Source: CAWHMS01 sp963830495 (GTDB lineage: Bacteria; Actinomycetota; Actinomycetes; Propionibacteriales; Nocardioidaceae). Taken from it: 64,000 nt of DNA. Under the pieces are notes generated by a model that saw only the letters and a list, made by a program, of their open reading frames with translations, searched no databases and was not told where the DNA came from. Below are positions 28,715-36,620 of this stretch, piece by piece. The DNA lies in contig CAWHMS010000001.1 in the NCBI GenBank assembly GCA_963830495.1, forward strand, positions 248,001 to 312,000, written 5' to 3'. The translations under genes and the position numbers were made by a program. Position 1 is the first letter of the stretch. Each line of letters starts with the position of its first letter.

Positions 28715-29634
28715 GCGGCGCCGACCTCGACGACCACCCCGTCGGTACCGAGGACTCGCGCCCCGGCGGGCACCGTCCCGCTCCCGCTCTCGAAGCGCAG
28801 CGCCGTACCGTCGTCGAGCAACAGGCAGGTGTACGCCGAGAAGCGCCGAGCCAGCACGGCAGCGCGGTCCCTGTCGTCGAGGCGGAGCCGCCTCCGCGCG
28901 TGCGGCAGCACGACGAGGCCGGGGAGCCTGCCCAGACCGCGGTCGTAGATCTCTGCTTCGCTCACGCCCTGCGGGGCGAAGTCGTGGAACAGGACCACCC
29001 TGGACGTCAGCGCCATGGCACCGGCGGACCACGCGATCACGGGCAGGTCGTCAGGGATCTGGAGCCCGAACAACCGCAGAGCGCGCAGCAGGGTCCCGAC
29101 GTGGCCGCCCGTGATCACCATCGCCCCACAGTCGGCCATCGCCGCGGCCAGCTCACCGCGGTGCCAACCGATCACCTCGCTGAGACTCGTCGGACTCGAA
29201 GCGTCAAACTCTCGGTAGGCCGAGGCCACCGCGGCCGTGTACCAGCTGTCCACCGCCCGGACCGCCTCGATCGCTGACTCGAGCGCGTCGTCCCGTACGC
29301 CGTGGCGAGACGACCTGCGTTGTACGGCGTACACCCCCTCCATCGCGGCGCGGACCCGCAACCCGTAGAAGGCGTGGAGCTCGTCGAGCCGGTCCCGCAG
29401 CTCGATCGCGCGCAGGCTGAAGTCGTCGTCCTTGGCGATGACGTCGAGCATCCGGTGAAAGAGGCGGAGGTTGCGACCTCGTCCTTCGAGGACTCCGTCG
29501 AGCTCGTCGTCCTCGTCCTCGCGCTCCTCCCAGCCGGCGGTGATGGTGGCGACCGGGCCTGCGATGTCGAGCGAGCGCAGCGTCGAACCTGCAGTGGTCA
29601 TGAAGCGCTGCGGACCAAGCAGGAACGTCGTCAT
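28711..29634 (-). CDS. Type 1 glutamine amidotransferase-like / peptidase S51-like protein
   Basis: This 307-residue protein has a C-terminal core resembling dipeptidase E and cyanophycinase: MVITGGHVGTLLRALRLFGL, then nucleophile elbow VIAWSAGAMALTSRVV near residue 205 and LPGLVVLPHARRR with the probable His. The N-terminal half is helical and charged, and I do not recognise it. S51 enzymes cut Asp-X or beta-aspartyl bonds, so the protein may trim or proofread a product of the ATP-grasp enzyme next door. It starts 5 bp after that gene and overlaps the Fes-like gene by ATGA. The catalytic acid is not certain. Confidence 0.7.
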   Translation of the reverse strand: MTTFLLGPQRFMTTAGSTLRSLDIAGPVATITAGWEEREDEDDELDGVLEGRGRNLRLFHRMLDVIAKDDDFSLRAIELRDRLDELHAFYGLRVRAAMEGVYAVQRRSSRHGVRDDALESAIEAVRAVDSWYTAAVASAYREFDASSPTSLSEVIGWHRGELAAAMADCGAMVITGGHVGTLLRALRLFGLQIPDDLPVIAWSAGAMALTSRVVLFHDFAPQGVSEAEIYDRGLGRLPGLVVLPHARRRLRLDDRDRAAVLARRFSAYTCLLLDDGTALRFESGSGTVPAGARVLGTDGVVVEVGAA

Positions 29635-29639
29635 CGTTG

Positions 29640-30869
29640 TCAGCCGGCATGCACGTGGATCGTGTGACCCGCGTCATCGAGCATGCCGCGCACGGTGTCG
29701 AAGTCCGGGTGCCGCATCCGCACGTAGGCGTTGGCCATGTAGCCGGCCTCGACCGGCTGCGTCGGTGTGCCGGGGTCAGGGAAGTGACCGTCGAGGATCC
29801 AATCGCCGTGCCTCGCCTGGATGTCGTCGATGCCGCTGTAGCCGCGGATCTGCCCGTCCGCCTCGGGTCGGAGCGCGACGATGCCGGCCGAGTACGGCCG
29901 ACGCATCGGGTGCTCTGGACCGTCGTGCACGATGACGTGGGCCCACTCTCGGTAGACGTCCACGTCGTTGCTGGCCGAGTAGAGGTCCCAGCACCCCACG
30001 CCGGGAGGGCGGCAGCCGATCTCGGAGAACTTCAACCCCTTCGGGCCATAGAACCACTCCATGTGGGTGGCCGACGTACCGATCCCGAGCGCCTGGATGA
30101 CACGGCGACCCAGCTCGCGGACCTCGTCGTAGAAGGGGGAGTCCGCCATCCGGTTGGTGGCGACGAACTGAGGCGAGATCCAGCGATGGCGCATCGCCTC
30201 GAGAACGTTGGGGTAGTAGTGGGTGGCCCAGTCGTGGGCGACCTCGCCGTTCAGGGCGATGGTGTCGTAGAAGCCCTCGTGGCCCTCGACGAACTCCTCG
30301 ATCGCGATCGAGGAGGCCCCGGATGCGCCGAAGTCGGCGAGCGCTCGGTCGAGGTCGGCGGGGGAGTCGACGCGCACCGTGCCCTGAGCGCCGGCGCCGG
30401 CGCGTGGCTTGAGGATCAGGGGAAAGCCGACGAAGGTGGCGAACTCGTGCGCCTGCGCCGCGGAGTCGACGGCCGCCGATGCGGCAGTCGGTACGCCGAC
30501 GTTGCGTAGCGCCTCCTTCATCGACGGCTTGTCGCGGCACAGCCAGGTCGTGTGCACCGAGGTGCCGGGGATGCCGGTCGCCTCACGGACCTGCGCTGCC
30601 GGCATGGTGTGCGCCTCGACCGTGGCCTCGAGCCGGTCCACCCAGAGCTTGGACTGCACGAACCGGACTGCGTCGGTCATCGCGCGTACGTCGGTAACCG
30701 AGCCGACCTTGTAGTACCCGCCCAGGGCGCCGCGCAGCTCGTCGCTGAACGAGCCCTCGTCGTACTCGCCGATGCCGATGACGTTCGCGCCCACGGAGGC
30801 GAGAGCGTGGACGAATCGCTGCTGGTTCGCGGGGAAGAACGGTTCGACGAAGACGATGTTCACGGGCAC
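29640..30869 (-). CDS. ATP-grasp domain ligase, first gene of a four-gene operon
   Basis: This 409-residue cytosolic protein has a typical N-terminal preATP-grasp fold (NIVFVEPFFPANQQRFVHAL and GANVIGIGEYDEG). ATP-grasp follows: CRDKPSMKEALRNVGVPT, FPLILKPRAGAGAQGTVRV with the ATP-binding Lys, and IAIEEFVEGHEGFYDTIALN. The metal site is in HMEWFYGPKGLKFSEIGCRP. Such enzymes join a carboxylate to an amine through an acyl-phosphate. No carrier protein or partner synthetase is present, and the substrates are unknown. GTG 30869 gives the proper Rossmann start; upstream residues look non-coding. Confidence 0.82.
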   Translation of the reverse strand: MPVNIVFVEPFFPANQQRFVHALASVGANVIGIGEYDEGSFSDELRGALGGYYKVGSVTDVRAMTDAVRFVQSKLWVDRLEATVEAHTMPAAQVREATGIPGTSVHTTWLCRDKPSMKEALRNVGVPTAASAAVDSAAQAHEFATFVGFPLILKPRAGAGAQGTVRVDSPADLDRALADFGASGASSIAIEEFVEGHEGFYDTIALNGEVAHDWATHYYPNVLEAMRHRWISPQFVATNRMADSPFYDEVRELGRRVIQALGIGTSATHMEWFYGPKGLKFSEIGCRPPGVGCWDLYSASNDVDVYREWAHVIVHDGPEHPMRRPYSAGIVALRPEADGQIRGYSGIDDIQARHGDWILDGHFPDPGTPTQPVEAGYMANAYVRMRHPDFDTVRGMLDDAGHTIHVHAG

Positions 30870-31037
30870 GACTCTATTGCTCCCCTGCGAGTCGGGCTCG
30901 CGAGGCGCCAACGCCTCCGACAGCCGCGTTCGCCCGGCGCGCACTACGGCCTCCCGGGTGGCTGGGCTCACGGCCTGGCTGTACCTTCACGACCTGAAGT
31001 CCGGCATGGTGTCCGGTTCGACCCGCACGTCCAGCCG

Positions 31038-31089
31038 TTCGAGGCGTGAAGGTGCCTGGTAGGGCCATTCGAGCCGTGGAGGTGCCCGG
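31038..31089. repeat. Imperfect tandem repeat with 30-bp period
   Basis: 31038-31059 and 31068-31089 match at 19 of 22 positions (TTCGAGSCGTGRAGGTGCC core). A 9-bp inverted copy of part of it, ACCTTCACG, is at 30983-30991. It lies between DUF456 and the ATP-grasp operon promoter region. Confidence 0.4.
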
Positions 31090-31139
31090 CCTGCCGCCAG
31101 AGGCGTACGCCGGGGGTGCCAGCCGTCCCGACGAGGCAG

Positions 31140-31631
31140 TCAGGTGACGAGCGTGGCGGTGGAGAGCCAGGCCGCCGCCGCCACCAGGCACCCGGCGAGC
31201 TCGATCACGATCGAGAGCCCCACCGCTCGCAGCGCCAGCTTGGTGGACGGCCACGCCTGATCCCGGCCGACCCGGGCCAGCTCCGCGGCGTACACGCCCA
31301 GCACGAAGCCGACGAACAACCCGACGACAGGGATCACGAAGAAGCCCACCACGCCGACGACGGTGCCGGTGAGCAGCACGCGGGTCGGAACGCCACTGTC
31401 GCGCAGTTGCCGCCCGGGCACGACGTACTTGACCACCTGGGACACACCGATCGCCACCGTCGCGATGCCGAGCGTGACCCAGCCGGCGGTGGAGTTCAGC
31501 TGCGCCGCCCAGACCAGGATGGCTCCCAGCACCAGCAGCGCGCCGGGGATGACCGGGACGACGACGCCGACGATGCCGAGCAGGATGGCGACGCCGACAA
31601 TGACCTCTTCGATCCCGCTCACGCCGACCAC
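31140..31631 (-). CDS. DUF456 family membrane protein
   Basis: This 163-residue integral membrane protein has the glycine-rich helices of DUF456: VGVAILLGIVGVVVPVIPGA, VTLGIATVAIGVSQVV and GFFVIPVVGLFVGFVLGVYA. Short Arg-rich loops (RQLRDSGVPTR) lie between them. The glycine-zipper pattern suggests tight helix packing; function is unknown. Start GTG 31631 is used; a GTG three codons later is possible. The unusually strong hairpin upstream (31647-31681) separates it from DUF7455, so it needs its own promoter or read-through. Confidence 0.78.
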   Translation of the reverse strand: MVGVSGIEEVIVGVAILLGIVGVVVPVIPGALLVLGAILVWAAQLNSTAGWVTLGIATVAIGVSQVVKYVVPGRQLRDSGVPTRVLLTGTVVGVVGFFVIPVVGLFVGFVLGVYAAELARVGRDQAWPSTKLALRAVGLSIVIELAGCLVAAAAWLSTATLVT

Positions 31632-31646
31632 CCTGCCGCACAGACA

Positions 31647-31681
31647 GATGTGGCGATCACCATGGTGGTGATCGCCACATC
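31647..31681 (-). terminator. 16-bp perfect hairpin terminator after DUF7455
   Basis: The arms 31647-31662 and 31666-31681 pair perfectly around a 3-base loop (GATGTGGCGATCACCA and its complement). On the minus strand it starts 17 bp after the DUF7455 stop and is followed by a CTGTCTGT stretch. Confidence 0.75.
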
Positions 31682-31698
31682 AGGCTGGAAAAGTCAGA

Positions 31699-31929
31699 TC
31701 AGTTCTCGCCCTCGGGCGCCGAGCCCGGCGTCTCGGCGAGCCGGCCGGTGTCGTCGTGGATGACGGCGGCCACCTCTTGGAGGGCGTCGAGGTGCTCACG
31801 GGCGTGGTGGGCGCAGAAGAGGAGCTCTCCGCCGCTGCTGAGCTCGACGCGCACGTAAGCCTGCGCGCCGCATCGGTCACAGCGGTCGACTGCTGTGAAC
31901 TGCGGACTCGGTGCAACTGCTGTGTTCAC
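31699..31929 (-). CDS. DUF7455 small zinc-ribbon-like protein
   Basis: This 76-residue protein carries a putative zinc-binding fold: DRCDRCGAQAYVRVEL then GGELLFCAHHAREHLDAL, giving CxxC and CxxH ligands. The family lies next to sigA and gyrB-like genes in many actinobacteria, with no known function. Binding to RNA polymerase or nucleic acid is a guess from this linkage. GTG 31929 has GGAGG 7 bases before it; the longer open frame from 31980 lacks a ribosome-binding site. Confidence 0.8.
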   Translation of the reverse strand: MNTAVAPSPQFTAVDRCDRCGAQAYVRVELSSGGELLFCAHHAREHLDALQEVAAVIHDDTGRLAETPGSAPEGEN

Positions 31930-32212
31930 TTCGTCGCCTCCTCTTCCGTGTGCGTCCCATCGTGCCCAACATCCAACCAAGGAAACCTATTCCTCCGGCC
32001 ACAGGCCTTGTCTCATGAGACGGCTGAGCGCTGACCTTATGACGCATCGTGGATCAACAACGGTGCCATCCGTGGGAAGTGAAACCAAATTGTGGTCGCG
32101 TGTCTTGTTCGTCGCGGCGTGGGTGGGCGGATGTGTGGGTGGCCGAAGGTATCGTTTCGGCTGCGGACGCGCCCTCGCGACGTACCGCTCTTGAGCCCGA
32201 GAATGGAGCATC

Positions 32213-34294
32213 GTGTCACCCCGTGTGTCAGCCGTGGACTCGTCGTACACCGCGCGTCACCTGCTCGTCCTCGAAGGCCTCGAGGCGGTGCGCAAGCGCC
32301 CGGGGATGTACATCGGGTCCACCGACACCCGAGGCCTCATGCAGTGCCTCTGGGAGATCATCGACAACTGCGTCGACGAGGCGCTGGCGGGACATGCCAC
32401 CTCGATCCTCGTCACACTGCGTGACGACGGCTCGGCGGAGGTGCACGACGACGGGCGGGGCATCCCGGTCGATGCCGAGCCCAAGACCGGACTCCCCGGC
32501 GTCGAGGTCGTCTACACCCGGCTGCACGCCGGTGGGAAGTTCGGTGGTGGTTCATACGTCGCTACGGGCGGGCTGCACGGGGTTGGCGCCTCCGTGGTCA
32601 ACGCGTTGTCGTCGCGGCTCGACGTCGAGGTGGATCGCAGTCCTGCCACCTGGAGCATCTCCTTCCAGCGGGGCGTCCCCGGCGTCTTCGCGGCCGACGG
32701 GCCTCGCGGTGACTTCAGCCCACGCTCGGGCGTGGACAAGGTCGGCCGGGTCAAGAAGGGCGTGACCGGCACCAGGGTGCGGTTCTGGCCGGACCGGCAG
32801 ACCTTCACCAAGGACGCACAGTTCTCCTTCGACGAGCTGGTCACCCGAGCGCGCCAGACATCGTTCATCGTGCCCGGGCTGCAGCTGGTGATCCGCGACG
32901 AGCGGGGCGACGAGCTCCGGGAGGAGACGTTCAAGCACGACGGAGGCATCGCGGAGTTCTGTGAGTTCCTGGCCGCCGACGACCCGGTCACCGGTGTCTT
33001 GCGCATCCAGGGGTCCGACCACTTCACCGAGACCGTGCCGGTGCTCGACGACGCGGGTCACATGACACCGCAGGACGTCGAGCGCGAGCTCGCCGTCGAC
33101 GTCGCGCTGCGCTGGGGCACCGGCTACGACACCGAGCTGCGCTCGTTCGTCAACGTGATCGCCACACACAAGTCCGGCACCCACGTCACCGGGTTCGAGC
33201 GGGCTCTGGGCAAGTCGTTCAACGAGGTGATCCGGGGGAGCCGCGGCCTCATGAAGGCGGGCGAGGCTGACGTCACGAAGGACGACGTGATGGAGGGTCT
33301 CACGGCCGTCGTCACGGTGCGGCTGGCCGAACCCCAGTTCGAGGGCCAGACCAAGGAGGTGCTCGGCACCCCGGCTGCCTCGCGGATCGTCGCCAGGATC
33401 GTCGCGACCGAGCTCAAGCGCTTCCTCACCTCGACCAGGCGAGGAGAGAAGGCACAGGCTCGCGCCGTCCTGGAGAAGGTGGTCAGCGCCGCGCGCACGC
33501 GGGTCGCCGCCCGTCAGCAGCGCGACACCCAGCGTCGCAAGAACGCACTCGAGTCCAGTGCGCTGCCGGCCAAGCTCGCCGACTGTCGGAGCAACGACGT
33601 CGAGCGCAGCGAGCTCTTCATCGTCGAGGGTGATTCGGCCCTCGGTACGGCGAAGCTGGCCCGCGACTCCGAGTACCAGGCCCTGCTGCCCATCCGCGGC
33701 AAGATCCTCAACACGCAGAAGAAGTCGCCGGGAGAGATGCTGCAGAACGCCGAGTGCGCCTCGATCATCCAGGTGGTCGGGGCCGGCAGCGGCCGCACCT
33801 TCGAGGTGGAGCAGGCGCGCTACGGCAAGATCATCTTCATGGCCGACGCCGACACCGACGGCGCGCACATCCGGTGCCTGTTGGCCACCTTGTTCCACAA
33901 GCACATGCGACCGCTGCTTACGGAGGGTCGGGTGTACGCCGCCGTGCCGCCCCTGCACCGGATCGAGCTGTCCAACCCCAAGAAGGGCATGGACAAGTAC
34001 CTCTACTGCTACAGCGACGACGAGCTCCAGCGCCGGCTGGCCGAGCTCACCAAGAAGGGCGTCCGTTGGAAGGATCCAGTCCAGCGGTACAAGGGACTCG
34101 GTGAGATGGACGCCGACCAGCTGGCCGAGACCACGATGGATCCCAGACGCCGTACGCTGCGGCGGATCACGATCGACGACGCCGAGGGCGCGGAGCGGAT
34201 CTTCGAGCTCCTCATGGGCAACGACGTGGCACCCCGCAAGGAGTTCATCATCCAGGGTGCCTACGAGATCGACGCCGAGGCGATCGACGCCTGA
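32213..34294 (+). CDS. parE: DNA topoisomerase IV / second gyrase subunit B
   Basis: This 693-residue type IIA topoisomerase ATPase subunit has the GHKL ATPase: LEAVRKRPGMYIGSTDTRG, EIIDNCVDEALAGH and GGLHGVGASVVNALS. The TOPRIM domain has ELFIVEGDSALGTAKLARD, LPIRGKILNTQKK and MADADTDGAHI with the metal-binding acids. YKGLGEMDADQLAETTMDP is the C-terminal signature. The partner A subunit is at 39.2-41.7 kb. This is the second B-type gene typical of actinobacteria near sigA, used for decatenation of chromosomes. Start GTG 32213 is preceded by GGAG. Confidence 0.93.
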   Translation: MSPRVSAVDSSYTARHLLVLEGLEAVRKRPGMYIGSTDTRGLMQCLWEIIDNCVDEALAGHATSILVTLRDDGSAEVHDDGRGIPVDAEPKTGLPGVEVVYTRLHAGGKFGGGSYVATGGLHGVGASVVNALSSRLDVEVDRSPATWSISFQRGVPGVFAADGPRGDFSPRSGVDKVGRVKKGVTGTRVRFWPDRQTFTKDAQFSFDELVTRARQTSFIVPGLQLVIRDERGDELREETFKHDGGIAEFCEFLAADDPVTGVLRIQGSDHFTETVPVLDDAGHMTPQDVERELAVDVALRWGTGYDTELRSFVNVIATHKSGTHVTGFERALGKSFNEVIRGSRGLMKAGEADVTKDDVMEGLTAVVTVRLAEPQFEGQTKEVLGTPAASRIVARIVATELKRFLTSTRRGEKAQARAVLEKVVSAARTRVAARQQRDTQRRKNALESSALPAKLADCRSNDVERSELFIVEGDSALGTAKLARDSEYQALLPIRGKILNTQKKSPGEMLQNAECASIIQVVGAGSGRTFEVEQARYGKIIFMADADTDGAHIRCLLATLFHKHMRPLLTEGRVYAAVPPLHRIELSNPKKGMDKYLYCYSDDELQRRLAELTKKGVRWKDPVQRYKGLGEMDADQLAETTMDPRRRTLRRITIDDAEGAERIFELLMGNDVAPRKEFIIQGAYEIDAEAIDA

Positions 34295-34374
34295 CCCGCT
34301 GAGCCACCTGTACTCAGGTGTTCGCCGTCGGCGGACACGGGAAGTGAGCGCCTGGCCGCGGCGTTGACGCTGGA

Positions 34375-35316
34375 ATGGACGACGGCATGGCCGGCAGCGA
34401 CACCGACGCCCTCGATGCCTACTCGCGGGTGGTCACGTCGGTCGCCTCGACGGTGGGGCCGAGCGTCGGGGCCCTCCGGCTCGGTCGAGGGTCGGGATCC
34501 GGCGTCGTCTTCACCGACGACGGCTTCCTGCTCACCAATGCCCACGTCGTGGGCAGGTCCGATGCGGGTCAGGCCTCGTTCGCCGACGGCACGGTGTCGC
34601 CGTTCCACGTGATCGGTGCCGACCCGCTGTCCGATCTGGCCGTCGTCCGGGCAGACGGACACACTCCGCCGGCGGCACGCTTGGGCGAGGCTACGTCGCT
34701 GCAGGTCGGCCAGCTTGTCGTGGCCGTGGGCAACCCGGTGGGTCTGGCCGGAAGCGTGACGGCGGGCGTGGTCAGCGGACTCGGGCGTTCGCTGCCTACC
34801 AGGTCCGGTGCCATGGCGCGCGTCGTCGACGACGTCATCCAGACCGATGCCGCGCTCAACCCTGGCAACTCCGGCGGCGCGCTGGTGACCTCCGACGCAC
34901 TCGTGGTCGGCATCAACACCGCCGTGGCCGGGGTGGGTCTCGGACTTGCCATCCCGATCAACATGACGACCCGCCACATCATCGCGGCGCTGACGGCCGA
35001 TGGCCGCGTGCGACGGGCCTATCTCGGCGTGGCCGGCGGCCCGGTGCCGCTGCCGCCGCCGGTCGCCGAGCGGCTACACCAGCGCACCGGGCTGCGGGTG
35101 GTCGAGGTCGTCCGCGGCAGCCCGGCTGCGCGGGCCGGGCTGAAGGCCGGTGACGTGGTCGTGGTCGCTCGCCGTACGCCGATCCTGGCCGCCCAGGACC
35201 TGCAGCGCCTCATGCTCGCCGACGCTATCGGGCAGGACCTGGCGATCACCGTGCTGCGCTCAGGAGCCATGGTCGACGTGGTAGCGCACCCTACCGAGCT
35301 GCACCTGGACGACTGA
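34375..35316 (+). CDS. Trypsin-like serine protease with PDZ domain (HtrA/DegP family), no signal peptide
   Basis: This 313-residue S1C protease shows the catalytic triad: His in LLTNAHVV (residue 57), Asp in DPLSDLAVVRADG (88) and Ser in LNPGNSGGALVTSD (166). A PDZ domain follows at about 215-305 (LRVVEVVRGSPAARAGLKAGD). Unlike most HtrA proteins it has no signal peptide or membrane anchor, so it should act in the cytosol. It is on the same strand 80 bp after parE but the functional link is unclear. ATG 34375 is first; ATG 34387 (fifth codon) is a near alternative. Confidence 0.87.
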   Translation: MDDGMAGSDTDALDAYSRVVTSVASTVGPSVGALRLGRGSGSGVVFTDDGFLLTNAHVVGRSDAGQASFADGTVSPFHVIGADPLSDLAVVRADGHTPPAARLGEATSLQVGQLVVAVGNPVGLAGSVTAGVVSGLGRSLPTRSGAMARVVDDVIQTDAALNPGNSGGALVTSDALVVGINTAVAGVGLGLAIPINMTTRHIIAALTADGRVRRAYLGVAGGPVPLPPPVAERLHQRTGLRVVEVVRGSPAARAGLKAGDVVVVARRTPILAAQDLQRLMLADAIGQDLAITVLRSGAMVDVVAHPTELHLDD

Positions 35317-35385
35317 CCGGCACGGCTGGGCGAAGCACCGGCCTTGCGGACGCGGAGCCTCAGGGCCACCCTGAGGGCGTGTTCC

Positions 35386-35973
35386 ATGACGCCAGCAGGT
35401 CCTTGCAGGAGTAGGTTCGACACCCGCCGGATCGCCGACCGGATCCACGACGTCCACGTGCACGAAGCGCTCACGGAGCACGACGTCGCGTTCATCGGCG
35501 AGCGCGACATGTTCTTCCTCGCGACGGCCGACGAGCACGGGAACCCGACCTGCTCCTACAAGGGTGGTGACCCTGGTTTCGTCCGGGTGGTCGACGATCG
35601 GACCCTCGCGTTTCCTTGCTACGACGGCAACGGGATGTTCCTGTCGATGGGCAACGTCATGGCCAACCCGGCGGTGGGCTTGCTCTTCCTCGACCTCGAG
35701 CGGGGGAGCCGGATGCGGATCCAGGGCGTCGCCACCGTCCACTTCGTCGACGACCTGCTGGCCGACTTCCCCGCCGCGCAGCTGATCGTGCGGGTGGCGA
35801 TCGGGTCGATCTTCCCCAACTGCCCGCGGTACATCCATCGCTACTCGATGGTCGAGCGTTCGAGCTTCGTGCCGCGCCAGGGTGTCACCACCCCGATCCC
35901 GGACTGGAAGCGGTCGGAGTGGGCCAGGGACGCGCTGCCGGCCGACGACCCGGCCCGCGGTCCCTCCGCCTGA
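35386..35973 (+). CDS. Pyridoxamine 5'-phosphate oxidase-like flavin/F420-binding protein
   Basis: This 195-residue split-barrel protein has FIGERDMFFLATADEHGNPT, CSYKGGDPGFVRVVDDRTL and YDGNGMFLSMGNVMANPAVG, the flavin phosphate-binding block. LLFLDLERGSRMRIQGVATV follows. The family uses FMN or F420 to reduce small molecules; the substrate is unknown. ATG 35386 is chosen over TTG 35344. The C-terminal QGVTTPIPDWKRSEWARDAL is typical of one actinobacterial subgroup. A bidirectional hairpin follows the stop. Confidence 0.78.
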   Translation: MTPAGPCRSRFDTRRIADRIHDVHVHEALTEHDVAFIGERDMFFLATADEHGNPTCSYKGGDPGFVRVVDDRTLAFPCYDGNGMFLSMGNVMANPAVGLLFLDLERGSRMRIQGVATVHFVDDLLADFPAAQLIVRVAIGSIFPNCPRYIHRYSMVERSSFVPRQGVTTPIPDWKRSEWARDALPADDPARGPSA

Positions 35974-36005
35974 GCACAACCGCATACGCCCCTTCCCCAC
36001 CGCCC

Positions 36006-36053
36006 AAGGATCCGACTCTCAACCAGTCAGGACCGGCTGCGAGTCGGATCCTT
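36006..36053. terminator. 13-bp inverted repeat, probable bidirectional terminator
   Basis: AAGGATCCGACTC (36006-36018) pairs perfectly with 36041-36053 over a 22-base loop. It lies between the convergent flavin-protein and carbonic anhydrase genes. Confidence 0.6.
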
Positions 36054-36069
36054 GCGTGGTGAGGCGAGG

Positions 36070-36141
36070 CAGGTGAGGAGGGTCGCTCAGGTGAGGAGGG
36101 TCGCTCAGGTGAGGCGGGTCGCTCAGGTGAGGCGGGTCAGC
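36070..36141. repeat. 18-bp tandem repeat, four units, containing the carbonic anhydrase stop codon
   Basis: Units CAGGTGAGGAGGGTCGCT (twice) and CAGGTGAGGCGGGTCGCT, then a diverged last copy. The 18-bp period keeps frame. The gene stop (36123-36125) lies across a unit boundary, and each further unit supplies another in-frame TGA. Confidence 0.8.
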
Positions 36142-36620
36142 AGGCCGGTGTCGACGTCGTACATGAAGCCGCCCACCGCCACCCGGTCGGGGATCAGGGG
36201 GTGTGCCTTGACCCGAGCCACGTCGTCGCGGAGCGCGGCGCTTTGATCAGGGACGACCTGCCAGCTGGTCCAGGCGGCATCCTGGCCGCTGGCGGCGCTG
36301 ACCCGGCTTCGGAGCTCGGCCTCGGTGTTCGCAGCCATCGCGCACCGGGTGTGGGGTACGACGAGGACGCGTTCGACGCTCAGCAGGTGCACCCCGAGCA
36401 CCAGCGCCTCAAGCGCTGCGTTGGTGACCCGGCCGCCCGGGTTGCGGAAGATCTTGGCATCGCCGGGGGACAGTCCCACCATGCCGAGCGGGTCGATGCG
36501 GGAGTCCATGCAGGTGACGATCGCGACGCCCGCGTGCGCCACCCCGTCGAAGCCCGACAGCCCGAAGGACGCGGCAAACTCCTCGTTGGCCGCGAGCAGG
36601 TCGTCAAAGTCCGAGTCCAC
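36123..36620 (-). CDS. Beta-class carbonic anhydrase
   Basis: This 165-residue enzyme interconverts CO2 and bicarbonate. Zinc ligands are visible: Cys and Asp in VTCMDSRIDPLG, and His and Cys in VVPHTRCAMA. IFRNPGGRVTNAALEAL is the conserved active-site segment, and GGFMYDVDTGLL ends the domain. GTG 36620 follows GAGGTAGG and gives the usual N-terminus DFDDLLAANEEFA; GTG 36650 would add ten residues. It begins inside the end of the upstream MFS gene (stop 36604), so the two are coupled. The C-terminal codons LTRLT are part of an 18-bp tandem repeat. Confidence 0.88.
   Translation of the reverse strand: MDSDFDDLLAANEEFAASFGLSGFDGVAHAGVAIVTCMDSRIDPLGMVGLSPGDAKIFRNPGGRVTNAALEALVLGVHLLSVERVLVVPHTRCAMAANTEAELRSRVSAASGQDAAWTSWQVVPDQSAALRDDVARVKAHPLIPDRVAVGGFMYDVDTGLLTRLT

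Noticed and set aside
27146..28948. A 600-codon open frame opposite the esterase genes
   Set aside because: It is the antisense shadow of two clear hydrolase genes; composition is Arg/Val/Asp-rich with no family residues, as expected in high-GC DNA.
32552..33958. A long leftward frame opposite parE
   Set aside because: Shadow of conserved topoisomerase sequence; no ribosome-binding site or recognisable domain.
36070..36141. CRISPR-like repeat array
   Set aside because: Units of 18 bp are directly adjacent with no spacers and overlap a gene end.
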